Shown: positions 48,567 to 59,963 of the stretch, piece after piece | How the letters are laid out: each line of letters opens with the position of its first letter | Position numbering within the stretch: the stretch's first letter is position 1 | NCBI RefSeq assembly: GCF_048569485.1 | Contig: NC_134357.1 | Coordinates: forward strand, 355,696,709-355,760,708 | Origin: Anomaloglossus baeobatrachus | Taxonomy: Eukaryota; Chordata; Amphibia; Anura; Aromobatidae | Direction of reading: 5' to 3' | DNA length: 64,000 bases | The notes under the pieces: model-generated | Told to the model about the DNA's origin: nothing | The model's input: the letters and a program-made list of their open reading frames with translations, nothing else | The model's database searches: none | Program-made: the position numbers and the translations under genes

Positions 48567-48644
48567 GTAACCGAAGACTGACCAAAGTAATGTATGTTCT
48601 GACCAGTACCACTAATGTAAAGCTCATAAATAAATATACTGATT

Positions 48645-49211
48645 TGTCACGCTGTACAAAGGGTTGATAAGCCGTAGTACAGCGTATTCCCCACTAGGTG
48701 GCAGCAGAGTAGTGAAGGAGAGACAAAGTCACACTGTAACAGGCAACTAAAGTACAGCAGAGTAACTTCAGCAGGCAGTTAACAGACAAACCACCAGGGG
48801 GCAATAGAGTAGTGAAACAGTCAGGGTCTAAAGCCAGGAGAGTCAAGTCACTGCAAAGGGAGGATCAAAACCTAGTTAGAAAACAGAACCGAGTCGGAAG
48901 CCAGGAGATCAGGTATGCAGAGGGAAGCACAAACAACAGACAGGATCGGGTAGTCAGGGGCTGGGACAGGCGGACGAACGGGGAAAGGAACAAGTCAGGG
49001 CACGGTAACAAGGAGTCAGATCTAACGGGAATTCTCACCAGAGATAGTCACAGGCTGCAGAGCAAAATTATAACCAGCCCCCTGAATGCAATTGCAGAGA
49101 CGAGATATAGTGTCTTATGAAACCAGAACGAGGCTGACAGGAGTTAACCCCTGACATGACCAGGCTGTGTCTGGGAAACTGGAGCGGAGAATCCCGGTCT
49201 GGATCATGACA
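48645..49211. mobile_element. Possible solo LTR fossil (TGTCAC...ATGACA)
   Basis: Begins TGTCACGCTG and ends GGATCATGACA, with flanks GATT and TATT that could be a diverged 4-bp duplication. TGTCA...TGACA ends are common in amphibian Gypsy LTRs. No coding region. Low confidence. Confidence 0.3.
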
Positions 49212-50202
49212 TATTACTGTGTTTTGAACATAAATCACTCACACACACGGGTAATGAAAAAGAAGAAGATGCAGCTGCACTCATCTAGTCCCTGTACAGA
49301 CTAAGAGACCCTAGCTGCACAACTAACAGCACCACCTCAGACCTTGCTAAAGGTCATCGAGGGGTTTCTTGTACCATCTAAAGGACAAGAGGGGAAGCTG
49401 CCACACACAGCCTACAAGGGGAGAGGAAGGTTTGCAGGAACAAACAGAAACCCAGAGTCAGAAAATAAAATAAGTTCAAATAAGGTGAAACGATTAGGGG
49501 CTGGGAAAGAAAATACACAGACTCACAGCAGACACTTAACTGGTGTTTACTTCAAAGGTAAACCCCTAAGCTAAAGGGCTGCAACTTCCAAAAACAAGCC
49601 CACATAGAGATATAGCCAGCAAGGAAGTGCAGTGAGAGGTGACCATATATAACCCATCCAAAATATGATAGGGTGAATAATAATGGGAAAATGAGACACC
49701 TGGAGAGGAGCAAACCAAGAAAGGAAAACAAAGACCATCAGCATTTCAGCAGAGAAGAAATGGCAATAGCCCAGCAGACAAATGAACCAACTACGAAAGC
49801 ACAGGTCACAAAATGTAATCCCCAAACCGAGCCATGACCGAATGATCCAGCAGAGGAATCCAAGGCACTCACAAAATATGCATATACTTTCCTTTATTCA
49901 TGGACAACCGGTACATGGAAGTATAATATTTCCAAGCCACCTACAGCCATTCCAAGGGACGCCGTGAGAAAATGTATTCACACATGAAATGGCTGTAGGT
50001 CACTTTAGGATAATATGTCATGTATCTGCTATCCATAAATCAAGGAAACTGAATGGACATTAGGTAAATGCTATGGCTTATATTTTCTGAAATTGGATTA
50101 TCCTTTGGTCCTGCCTTGTATCACTGAGCACCACTGAGAGTTCCTACAACTACAAGTAAAGATCCCTACCTGCACCCTTAATGTCGCGTTCCCTGAATGT
50201 AA
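49212..50202. other. ZNF341 intron 4 DNA, no assigned feature
   Basis: Repeat-like, purine-rich non-coding DNA. A short inverse pair (CCTACAGCCATT at about 49942 against AATGGCTGTAGG at about 49988) was seen. No gene. Confidence 0.35.
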
Positions 50203-50751
50203 AGGGTACTTTACATGCTGCGACATCGCTACCGATATATCGTCAAGGTCACGTCGTTAGTGATGCACAACCGGCGCCGGTAGCGACATCGCAGCATGTA
50301 GCACTAATGAGAGATGATCAACAATCGCAAAATCATTCCAAAACTGTGATCGTTGATACGTCGTTCATTTCCTTAATATCGCTACTGCCACCGGTACGAT
50401 GTTGTTCGTCGTTCCTGTGGCATCACATATCGGTATGTGTGACACCGCAGGAACGACGAACATCTCCTTACCTGCGTCCACCGGCAATGAGGATGAAGGT
50501 GGGCGGAATGTTACATCCCGCTCATTTCCGCCCCTCCGCTTCTATTGGCCGGCCGCTTAGTGACGCCACAGTGACGTCGCTATGACGCCGAACGCACCTC
50601 CCCCTTGAGGGAGGGATTGTTCGGCGGTCACAGCGACATCGCTGACCAGGTATGTGCGTGTGATGCTGCCATAACGATATCGCTGGAACGACGGGGGCGG
50701 GTACGCTCGCTAGCGATATCGGTAGCGATATCGCAGCGCGTAAAGTACTCC
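50203..50751. mobile_element. MITE family A, copy 6 (TSD TAA)
   Basis: TAA at 50200-50202 and 50752-50754. Ends AGGGTACTTTACATGCTGCG and the complement of GGAGTACTTTACGCGCTGCG. Internal hairpin GTTCGTCGTTCCTGTGGC against GACACCGCAGGAACGACGAAC-type sequence at about 50405-50463. Confidence 0.75.
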
Positions 50752-51010
50752 TAATTGTTGCCAATGGATAGAGCTGGGGACTTTTTTTTTCTTTCCTTGC
50801 TACTAATAATCCAGCTGATGGGTCACCGAGCAGCAGACAATTAAGATGACAGATCTACTGTCAGGACACACTGACCTATCCAGACTATCTTCTCTGAGAG
50901 GTGCTGCAGATAAAGGTACTGCTAAATAATCAGCCACCAAAGAAACTGATTGCAGTAATAGATGTATGAGGTTTAACAGTCCTTATATTCCATGCATTTG
51001 TGTTTTACAG

Positions 51011-51253
51011 AGTAACCTCAGTATGCACACAGGTGGCACCTATCTCCATGCTCCCTCTCTACCTCACCGACCTCCACATCCACCACCACCTCACCCTGTG
51101 GCACCAGGGCAGAATCTTATGGGGGTTCCTGTCCAAGCAAACAGTGGCAGCTGCAGTACTGTAGTTCAAGTCTACAGCTCTCCCATCAGTATGCCTGGAA
51201 ACACGGGCATGGAAATCCATGGCTTGGGCATGGCACCCTACACTCAGATAGAG
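51011..51253 (+). CDS. ZNF341: ZNF341, coding exon 5 (Pro/His-rich linker)
   Basis: Acceptor TTTTACAG, donor GTAAGT, 81 codons, phase 0 both ends. It begins SNLSMHTGGTYLHAPSLPHR, contains PPHPPPPHPVAPGQ and ends with TVVQVYSS and GLGMAPYTQIE. In human the same place has a long polyproline run and ends ALGMQPYPPLE. The frog linker is shorter and His-rich. Confidence 0.93.
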
Positions 51254-51458
51254 GTAAGTACTGTTGTAGCATGATGTTATACTTAAGCGATTGTCACTTT
51301 TAGATGTAATATCAGGGTTGAATAGTTACATCCATACCTGAATAGAATATCATCAGTAAGTTTTATCCTCAAGCACTAGTTAATGGTGGTTGTGAGCATC
51401 ATTGGGGACAGAGACTTGTAGACTGGGTGATGATCTTCTTGGATGATTCTTTCTGCAG

Positions 51459-51648
51459 GTTCCTAGCCAGTGTGTGGAAAGTACAGTATATAACACTCCT
51501 CCTGTGTACAGCCCTGGGAAGCAGGGGATGAAATCAAAAACTACAAATAGCTGTTCACCTTGTGCTGATGGGAACAATATGGGAGGCCTGGATCACACTA
51601 TTCCCAACAAGATCCGCCACTCTAAGACAGACAGCAGTGGTCAGAACG
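51459..51648 (+). CDS. ZNF341: ZNF341, coding exon 6
   Basis: Acceptor CTTTCTGCAG after a short 205-bp intron. It reads VPSQCVESTVYNTPPVYSPG then KQGMKSKTTNS (human VPNQCVEPPVYPTPPVYSPG, KQGFKPKGPN). Donor GTGAGT in phase 1. The second half is Ser/Thr/Asp-rich and poorly conserved. Confidence 0.94.
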
Positions 51649-51793
51649 GTGAGTGTAAGCGGCACATTGCTGACAGTTATTAGTGGCCTTTAGGTCAGCA
51701 GCGTATAGTGATAGATGACAATATTGTATATTTGAATTTGAATTGGTATAAATTACACATATTATAATCACAATGTGTATATATATATACATG

Positions 51794-52080
51794 CATGGAC
51801 AAAATTGTTGATACCCTTATGATAAAGTAAAATAAACCCACACTGGTCACTGAAATAACTTGAAACTGACAAAAGTAATCTTCAATTTAAATTCACTGAA
51901 TATCAACTAATGAAAATCAGACCTTGCTTTTGAATTTTGGCTCAACAGAAAAATTAAAAATCTAACATTTTGTCGACAAAAATGATGGAAAGGATTGAAA
52001 ATAGTGTGACAATAATTATATGTGAAACAACAATCTTTCAGCCCTTTACTAACCCCCAAAACACCTAGGCACGACGTAAT
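51794..52080. mobile_element. Tc1-like end fragment
   Basis: Starts GCATGGACAAAATTGTTGAT and continues ACCCTTATGATAAAGTAA, typical of a Tc1-like terminal repeat. Then AT-rich sequence without a transposase. The opposite end was not found. Confidence 0.45.
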
Positions 52081-52567
52081 CCACACTGATTCCATCTCTG
52101 CTACATCTGAAGTGACGGGCCAGCCATAGAACGTGACCGCCCGCTGTGAGCTTCAGGAAGAGAATTAATGAGCCGCACAATCAGCAGTGACGTCACTCAG
52201 TTTATTTGAAGTCACAGCTGGAGGTTCCCATGGCCCTCCACCCATGATTGCAGGTGACCTGACCTCAGGTGACCTCAGTAAAGTCAGCGACCTCACTTCA
52301 GGTGAGGTCCCTGAGTTCAGACCTGCATCTCGTGGCAGAAAGCCGTGATTTTTTGCTTGTTTTTTTTTGCCAAAAGATGCAGATATAGTGCTGAAATTTC
52401 AACAGCATATTCCTGCACCCAATCTACACCTTCTGGCAAAAAAAAAAAAGTGCGGTAGTGATGCAATTTTTTTGACCCAGGCCTTGTATGCACTGCAGTT
52501 TTGGCAGTGATTATCTACTGATGATAATGTTTTCATTGTGTGAAAACAACAGCACACATAAGTGTTA

Positions 52568-52961
52568 AGGCCCAGTCACACACAACGACTTACCAGCGAT
52601 CCCGAAAACAATGTGACCTGATAGGGATCGCAGGTAAGTCGCTGGTGAGATGTCACACAGTCAGATCTTACCAGCAATGCAGGAACAATACAGGTCGCAA
52701 TAGCAACCTGTATAATGATCTCAGCAGTCACTGTGACCCTGTCACACAGTGTCAAACACAGCGATGTGTCCTGCCCAGCAGGACATCACCTTTGAAGAAA
52801 ATGGCCTGGACCATTCTGCAACGACTAGAGATCTCACAGCAGGGGCCTGATTGCTGGTAGGTGTCACACATAACAAGATCGCTAACGGGATCGCTACTGC
52901 GTCACGGAAACCGTGACTCAGCTTCGATCTCGCTACCGATCTCGTTATGTGTGACGGTACC
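52568..52961. mobile_element. Harbinger-like MITE, TSD TTA (ZNF341 intron 6)
   Basis: TTA at 52565-52567 and 52962-52964. Ends AGGCCCAGTCACACACAACG and the complement of AGGTACCGTCACACATAACG. Internal words AGCGATC and AAGTCGCTGGT recur as in the element at 54827. Confidence 0.8.
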
Positions 52962-53101
52962 TTTACATCCTTGAATTCACCACATCATGGTATCCTCGGA
53001 TTACCTGCTAACAGATTTCCTTTAACAATTTTAATGTGTGTATACTCCAATACATTCACATAATCATGGCCTCACTTGTTCTAATATACATTCCTACTTA
53101 G

Positions 53102-53186
53102 GAAAACTGAAATCTCCAAAGCTGAAGTGTACATTTTGTGATAAAGCCTTTGGAAAGAACTTTGACCTCCAGCAGCACATTAGAAG
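53102..53186 (+). CDS. ZNF341: ZNF341, coding exon 7 (C2H2 finger, first half)
   Basis: Acceptor TTCCTACTTAG, donor GTAAGA. Reads [20 protein letters not shown] then FDLQQHIRS. Human has [24 protein letters not shown]. The C-x2-C and the first His of the finger are here; the second His (SHTGEKP) is in the next exon, so the finger is split across the 5.5-kb intron 7. Confidence 0.96.
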
Positions 53187-53474
53187 GTAAGACCACAGTC
53201 TGTGCTGAATAGTTCAGATGACCTGTTTTATAAAGGAGTTCTGATCTATCATATGTATTAATTATATAGACCACAGTTTTTTTGATCAACTTCTCAATTT
53301 TTGTGCATTCACAGTAATGGTTACTTTCAAAGATAAGATGGTGGGTAAAAAATAAACCGCACTCTGTTTAGAATTTCATTTAATCACCTTTCAGGACAGA
53401 CAAATACATAATTTCTGGACATAATCTCCCTGATTTTCAATACTTTATGCATCCATCAACACAACAAGCTTTAA

Positions 53475-53845
53475 AGGGAACCTGTCATCAGAAATTTAGC
53501 TTGAAACCTAAAAGCTTCCCCCTCTGCAGCTCCTGGGCTGCATTCTAGCAAGGTTCCTGTACTTTTTGTGGCCCCTTTTAAACCAAATTAAATACTTTAT
53601 AAACTTGTACCTTTTGCTATGTAAATTTTGTAAATCGTGCTGGAGGAACAGCAACGGTCAGCAGAGAGCCCGCCCCCATGGACGATTTACAAAATTTACA
53701 TACCAAAAGGTACAAGTTTATGAAGTATTTAATTTGGTTTAAAAGGGGCCACAAAAAGTACAGGAACCTTCCTAGAATGCAGCCCAGGAACTGCAGAGGG
53801 GGAAACTTTTAGGTTTCAAGCTAAATCTCTGATGACAGGTTCCCT
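53475..53845. mobile_element. T2/Kolobok-like palindromic MITE, TTAA (ZNF341 intron 7)
   Basis: TTAA at 53471-53474 and 53846-53849. Ends AGGGAACCTGTCATCAGAAA and the complement of AGGGAACCTGTCATCAGAGA. The arms stay inverse almost to the centre, including AAACCAAATTAAATACTT. Young-looking. Confidence 0.85.
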
Positions 53846-53883
53846 TTAATATTCCCTTCTTAAGGGAAAAAAAAAAAAAAAAT

Positions 53884-54002
<119 letters not shown>

Positions 54003-54123
54003 CTGTCTTTTTTGAGTGTTCATCAATTCAGAACATGCAAACAACTGTGAACATTTGGTTTTCATTTTATTGTGATGCAAATAACAAATGGGACAAAATA
54101 ACTGAAAACTTCAGTGTGCATAA

Positions 54124-54810
54124 CTATTCACCCCCTAATGTCAGTACTTTGTAGAGGCTATTTTTGCGGCAATAACAGCGGCAAATGGCTTTGCATAAAT
54201 CTCTGAGCTTTCCACATCTTGCTACTAAGAGTTTTGCCCAATTCTCAAGGCAAAACTCCAGCTCCTTCAGGTTAGATGGTTTCCTTTGCTGAACCGCAAT
54301 CTTCAGTCTGACCACAGATTCTCAATTGGATTAAGGTCTGGGCTTTGACTAGGCATGCCAATACATTTACACATTTCACCTTAAACCACAGCGTTTACCT
54401 TGGTGGTCAAAAGGTTACATTTTAGTCTCATCTGACAACAGCACCTTCTTCCTAAATTTGGGGAGTCATGCACATGTCCTTTGGCAAACAAAAAATAAAC
54501 CTTCCAATTTTTGGCTGTAAGTAAAGGCTTTTTTCTGGCCACTCTTCCATAATGGCCAACTCTATAGAGTGTACGGCTTATTATGGTTGTATGGATAGAT
54601 ACTCCAGTATCTGCTTGGGAACTCTGCAGCTCCTTCATGGTTACCTTTTGTCTCTGTGCTGCCTCTCTGATGAATACCCTCCTTGCCCGGGCTGAGAGTT
54701 TTGGTGGGTGGCCCTCACTTGTCAGGCTTGTTGTGGTAGCATGTTCTTTCCGTTTGATGGTAATAGATTTGATGCTGCTTGGACAGATCATCACAGATTG
54801 GGATATCTTT
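54124..54810 (-). pseudogene. Tc1 transposase remnant
   Basis: On the minus strand: the HTH region includes IKSITIKRKEHATTTSLTSE, then RPPKLSARARRVF-type sequence (here HPPKLSARARRVFIREAAQR), then VGHYGRVARKKPLLTAKNWK as in the second DNA-binding subdomain of Tc1 transposases. The catalytic core is mostly deleted. The last part (54315-54124) reads QQRKPSNLKELEFCLENWAK from the C-terminus. Inactive. Confidence 0.75.
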
Positions 54811-54826
54811 TAGAACCCAACCCTTA

Positions 54827-55683
54827 AGGTACCGTCACACTAAGCAACTTACCAGCGATCCCAACAACGATAGGGATCGCTGGTAAGTTGCTAGGAGGTT
54901 GCTGGTGAGCTGTCACACTGCGACGCTCCAGCGATCCCACCAGCAACCTGACCTGGCAGGGATCGCTGGAGCGTGGCTACACGAGTTGCTGGTGAGCTCA
55001 CCAGCAACCAGTGTCCCAGCCCCCAGCGCCGCGTGGAAGATGCTGCGCTTGGTAACTAAGGTAAATATCGGTAACCAACCCGATATTTACCTTGGTTACC
55101 ACCGCACGGAGCTACACGTGCAGGGAGCAGCGCACACTGAGCGCTAGCTCCTTGCTCTCCTAGCTACAGCACACATTGGGTTAATTACCCGATGTATGCT
55201 GCAGCTAAATGTGCACAGAGCAGGGAGCAGCGCACACTGAGCGCTGGCTCCCTGCTCTCCTACTTACAGCACACATGGGGTTAATTACCTGATGTGTGCT
55301 GCAGCTAGCTACATGTGCACAGAGCAGGAGCCGGCAGCACAGGCAGTGAGAGAGGCTGGTATCGAAGGTAAATATCGGGTAACCAAGGACAGGGCTTCTT
55401 GGTTACCCGATGTTTACATTGGTTACCAGCCTCTGCAGAAGCCGGCTCCTGCTGCCTGCACATTTAGTTGTTGCTGTCTCGCTGTCACACACAGCGATCT
55501 GTGCTTCACAGCAGGACAGCAACAACTAAAAAATGGCCCAGGACATTCAGCAACAACCAACGACCTCACAGCAGGGGCCAGGTTGTTGCTGGATGTCACA
55601 CACAGCAACATCGCTAGCAACGTCACAAAAGTTGTTCGTTAGCAGCGATGTTGCTAGCGATGTTGCTTAGTGTGACGGGGCCT
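54827..55683. mobile_element. Harbinger-like MITE, TSD TTA, inserted in Tc1
   Basis: TTA at 54824-54826 and 55684-55686. Ends AGGTACCGTCACACTAAGCA and the complement of AGGCCCCGTCACACTAAGCA. The interior repeats GGTAACCAA/TTGGTTACC and GAGCAGGGAGCAGCGCACAC blocks, the latter at about 55117 and 55218 as a tandem of about 95 bp. Confidence 0.85.
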
Positions 55684-55841
55684 TTACTTGTACTTCTCAA
55701 CAACTTTGTCTCTGACTTGTTTGTTGATCTCCTTGATCTTTATGGTGTTGTTTGATTAGTGGTGCCTCTTGCTTAATGGTGATGCAGCTCTGTGGCCTTT
55801 CAGAAAAGATGTGTAAAGACTGACCGACCACGTGACACTTA

Positions 55842-56429
55842 AAGGTACTTTGCACGTTGCGACATCGCTACTGCGATATCGTCGGGGTCAAATCGAAAGT
55901 GACGCACATCCGGCGCCGGTAAAGACGTTGAAACGTGTAAAGCCTAGAAGCACCGATAAACGATCGCAAAAGCGTCGAAAATCGGGGATCTGTGTAGTGT
56001 CGTTCACTTCCATAGTTTCGCTGCAGCGACAGGTACGATGTTGTTCCTCATTCCTGCGGCAGCACACATCGCTGTGTATGAAGACGCAGGAGCGAGGAAC
56101 ATCTCCTTACCTGCGTCCCGCCTGTAGAGGAAGGAAGGAGGTGGGCGGGATGTTTACGTCCCGCTCATCTCCGCACCTCCGCTTCTATTGGCCGCCTGCC
56201 GTGTAACGTCGCTGTGATGCCGCACGACCCGCCCCCTTAGGAAGGAGGTGGGTCGCTGGCCAGAGCAGGGCAGGTAAGTCGCAGGGCAGGTAAGTGTGTG
56301 TGAAGCTGCCGTAGCGTTAATGTTCGCTACGGCAGCTATCACAAGAGATCGCATGTGTGACGGGGCGGGGACTATCGCACTCGGCATCGCTACAATCGGC
56401 TAGCGATGTCGCAGCGTGAAAAGTACCCC
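55842..56429. mobile_element. MITE family A, copy 7 (TSD TTA), inserted in Tc1
   Basis: TTA at 55839-55841 and 56430-56432. Ends AAGGTACTTTGCACGTTGCG and the complement of GGGGTACTTTTCACGCTGCG. Removing it and one TTA restores a continuous Tc1 leader across the junction. Confidence 0.85.
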
Positions 56430-56942
56430 TTAGATTGCACATAGGTGGACTTCCTCTCACTGAGCATGTGACTTATGAAGGTAATTGCTTGCACCAGAAA
56501 TGTTTAGAGCTTCATGCCAAATGGGGTGAATACATATGCACTTAGCAATTTTTATTTATTCCATAAATTTAATTTTTGCCTAGATTTTTCTCAATTTTCC
56601 CAACGTAGGCTACACACAAATCACATTATTAAAAAACAAAAATAAACACAAGTCGTAAATGTAATAAAATAAGTAAAAGCCAAGGAAGGGTGTGAAATTT
56701 CCGCAAGGAACTGGTTATAGTATTATAGTGGTCTGAACTAGGAGCCACCACAAATTCACTGCTGTCTTCACCTCTTCATCAAACGTGATCCTTCGTCCTC
56801 ATAGGGCTTCTTTCAGGTTTCAAGTGACGAATAGGTGATTAAATCTGATAGGGCAAGATGAGGACTATAGGGAGGATGCTTTAACACTATTGTTACCAGA
56901 CAAGGGCTGGGGGTCCGGTTTCTTCTTCATGGGTGTCACTTA

Positions 56943-57876
56943 CCATATTTTTCGGACTATAAGACACACCGGAGCATAAGATGCACCCTGGTTTTAGAGG
57001 AGGAAAATAAAATTTTAAGCAAAAAATGTGGTCATGACACACTGTTATGGGGTGAGGATCTGCTGCTGACACTGTTAGGGGGGTAATGTCCCCAAATTCT
57101 CTACTAAGGTACCCCAGCCTGGTAATGATCCTCCTGCCTTGTATATGTCCCTCATCCTGGCATATGGCCGCATCCTGCTATACACCCCCATCCTGCTATA
57201 TACCCCCATCCTGGTATGTGCCACAGGATGCGGCCGTATAACAAAAAATAAACGTTCATACTCACCTTGCATCGCTCCTCCTCCGCCTGTGTCAGCAGCA
57301 GTGCTGGAGTATGGAGCCGGGCACGATCCCTGCAGCATCGCGATGTCCTCCTGTCTGTGCCGGCGGCTGCGTGTGGACACGTGCGCACAGCGATGACGTC
57401 ATCGCTGTGCGCACTGCTAGTCTCCACACAGCCGCCGCCGGCACGGACAGGAGGACATCGAGGTGCTGGAGGGATCGTGGCCGGTGAGTTATACTGATTC
57501 ACTGCCCCCCGCCCTGATGATGATGCGCAGGGGGCAGTGAATACAGCCGCACATGATCATTCCAGGCTGTAGTTGCCAGGGGTGATCATGCGGGCAGGCT
57601 GTTTAATATGTTCGCATTCGCCGCCCATCATCTCGCCCACCTGTCAGCGCCGGCTTCAGTGCTGAGAGATGATGGACGGGAGGATGGGCGTGCATATTAA
57701 ATCAGCGGGTCCACATGGTCACGGCAGGCTGCTACAGCCTGCTCGTGCCGCCGATAACCCGCTCCACCGCAGCACCCTCATTCCCCGCAGCCCTACATTC
57801 AGACTATAAGACGCACCCCCCACTTTCCCCCAACATTTGGGGGGGAAAAGTGCGTCTTATAGTCCGAAAAATACGG
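56943..57876. mobile_element. TA-flanked MITE with TTTTTCGGACTATAAGAC ends (ZNF341 intron 7)
   Basis: Ends CCATATTTTTCGGACTATAA and the complement of CCGTATTTTTCGGACTATAA, TA at 56941-56942 and 57877-57878. The same phrase recurs inside the right end (57795-57815). The interior has GC-rich inverse segments (about 57340-57480) around a CAGCGATGACGTCATCGCTG palindrome (57388-57407). Non-coding. Confidence 0.75.
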
Positions 57877-58727
57877 TATGTGACCTTCCTTTGAACTTCT
57901 CTTTCTACTCAAATTGTCCCTCCAGAGAGGAAGGAGGCAAACTCTAGCGCCAACTATTGGAAGTAGCAATCTACTCATACACACGTCTTTGTAACAAAAT
58001 AAATAAATAAATAAATCTTTATTTTTACATCAAAACACTTTCTCCACACTGTGCACAAAGCTTTTGATAAATATTGGCACCACAAACCCTCTCAGACCTC
58101 CAGAAAAAGACAATCACCACACGCTGCTCTTCTTTCTGGCATATCCATAGGTTATGCTATAAATATATATAAGATGCACACCCCACCAATGGGAACTGCA
58201 TCTGTCTTGAAAATGGGGTCCGGTTGTGCCCTGCTTTCAGTGGAAAGATTATCAGAATTCACATAGAAATGATGAGTATTTGAGGACTGCATGAGATGTA
58301 GAGGCAGGGAACCCAATTCTGGTCATGTATCACTTACCAGTATATATACTGCATTTTTTTTTTTTTATAAAATCCCTTTTATCAGCAGGAGATTATCACG
58401 GACTAGTAAATCTGCTACCAGGTAGTCCACCATATTCATGAGCTCTGTATAATCCCGCCCCCACTACTGATTGGTAGCTTTCTGCTTATGCAAAGTGTAT
58501 TTAGATAACATGTTACTAGGTTTTCTAGCAGTAGTTTTCAAATGATGACCCCTCCCCTCTGACAGCTCTGACTGCTCTGCAGCTATTGGCTGTTGTGCCC
58601 GCCACCTGCATGCGTTCTGCACATAATACTGGGAATACCACCAGCATCGGAAAGCAGATGGAATTCTATTACCATCACGTCTATGAACAATTGGTAAAAG
58701 TTCCAGTACAATTTTTTTCTTTTTCAG

Positions 58728-58924
58728 TCATACCGGGGAGAAGCCTTTCCAGTGTATTGTATGTGGTCGAGCATTCGCACAGAAGTCCAATGTCAAAAAA
58801 CATATGCAGACTCACAAAGTGTGGCCAAGAGCTCCAACTTGCACCAACACACAAGGACCCATGACGGTTCAGGTGGTGCCGCTTAACCCTTCTCAGCCGG
58901 AAGAAGAAAGTGTTGAAAATGGAG
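58728..58924 (+). CDS. ZNF341: ZNF341, coding exon 8 (rest of the split finger and next finger)
   Basis: Acceptor TTTTTCAG. It completes the exon 7 finger (SHTGEKP) and carries [20 protein letters not shown] then [11 protein letters not shown], matching human [28 protein letters not shown]. It ends with [20 protein letters not shown] and a GTAAAA donor, phase 1. Later exons with the C-terminal finger cluster are beyond the window. Confidence 0.96.
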
Positions 58925-59411
58925 GTAAAACTGAGTGCATCTATTACATCAGTAAGTAATTTAAGACAAAGATTTTGAGTTTTTAAAGTGCAAGTGTACA
59001 TATTTTATTAGACAATTGGTGACAATTTCAATAAAAACTTTTTCTTAAAAGCATGAACGCCAGGACTGATCCAAAGATTATATGAGTAAGATCAAAGTTT
59101 CCCAAGGTTTATAAGGCACAAAAACAGGTCAATAGTACATGACCACAACATCAGAGTAGCAGACCACCAAATTCATATAACAAATTGTGTGCAGATAGCT
59201 TATATGCACAAATAAATTACAGGACAATCAGTAACATGGATAAGCAGAAAGTATCAGTCCAAAAATATAAAGTCCTGAAGGATCCACTGAAAAGAGTGGT
59301 TCTTATTCCATAAGGCAGTGCTTATTGCGTGTCTAATAATAAACCCTAGAGAGACCCATAGGGTGGAGGGTACATAGGACAATCCAGGCGTTTGGGAAGG
59401 CCCCCATTACG

Positions 59412-59460
59412 CCCTACGTACGTTTCAATTCTTTAAACGGTAGAGAATCTTCCTCAGGGG
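59412..59460 (-). ncRNA. Hammerhead ribozyme-like motif HH3 in the Penelope-like element
   Basis: On the minus strand: stem I CCC (59460-59458), core CTGAGGA (59457-59451, fitting CUGANGA), stem II GATTCT / AGAATT with a bulged A, intact GAAA (59426-59423), palindromic stem III CGT/ACG, U-A cleavage position (59416-59415), then GGG (59414-59412). It sits about 500 bp downstream of the ORF stop. Hammerheads in the terminal repeats of Penelope-like elements are established; this copy has only a 3-bp stem I. Confidence 0.6.
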
Positions 59461-59963
59461 TCGAGGTGCCGTAGTGAGGGGTCCTCAATCTGCCGGGTTT
59501 AAATAGCACCGCTCCATAATAGCGAACCCGGAAGTCACGTAGTCGGCGCATGCGTGGATCACTCCGGGTGATCTCGCGCGATCCACCGCCGTCAGGCCAT
59601 CTCGCGCATGCGCGGGAGCAGGAACGCGTCACCATGGCTCCCGCGCATGCGTATGGCTTTTCAGACAGCGGCTACCATCGCGCCGATCAGCCGGGACCCA
59701 CGCACGCGCACATGTGAGTCGGGCCATCACTGTAATGAATATTTATGTGTCAAAAGAAAGAGTTTTCGTGCATATTTCAAAGCGGTGATCCAAGTCTCCA
59801 ATTTAATATTGTGAGAATGCAAAATTGCCTAGAAAGAGACAATCAAAAAATACCCGGCATTAATAATGGAGCCAAAATTAAAATAGTGATATTAAAAGTA
59901 ACACTGAAATATACAGTGAAGCAGAGGTAGTCAAACGGGGGTACAGATATAATACAGGGAGAT

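Larger units (their letters stand above)
54005..56640 (-). mobile_element. Second Tc1-type transposon, split by two MITEs
   Basis: The left inverted end (about 54110-54140, TGTGCATAACTATTCACCCC) and the right end (about 56525-56545, GGGGTGAATACATATGCACT) are inverse. Between them, minus strand, are a transposase remnant (54124-54810), a segment at 55684-55841 and another at 56430-56640. MITEs at 54827-55683 and 55842-56429 separate the pieces. Outer limits are approximate. The leader words match a Tc1 lineage widespread in vertebrates, from memory. Confidence 0.7.

Noticed and set aside
57524-57540. CTGATGATG as a fourth hammerhead core
   Set aside because: No GAAA box or flanking helices in register nearby.
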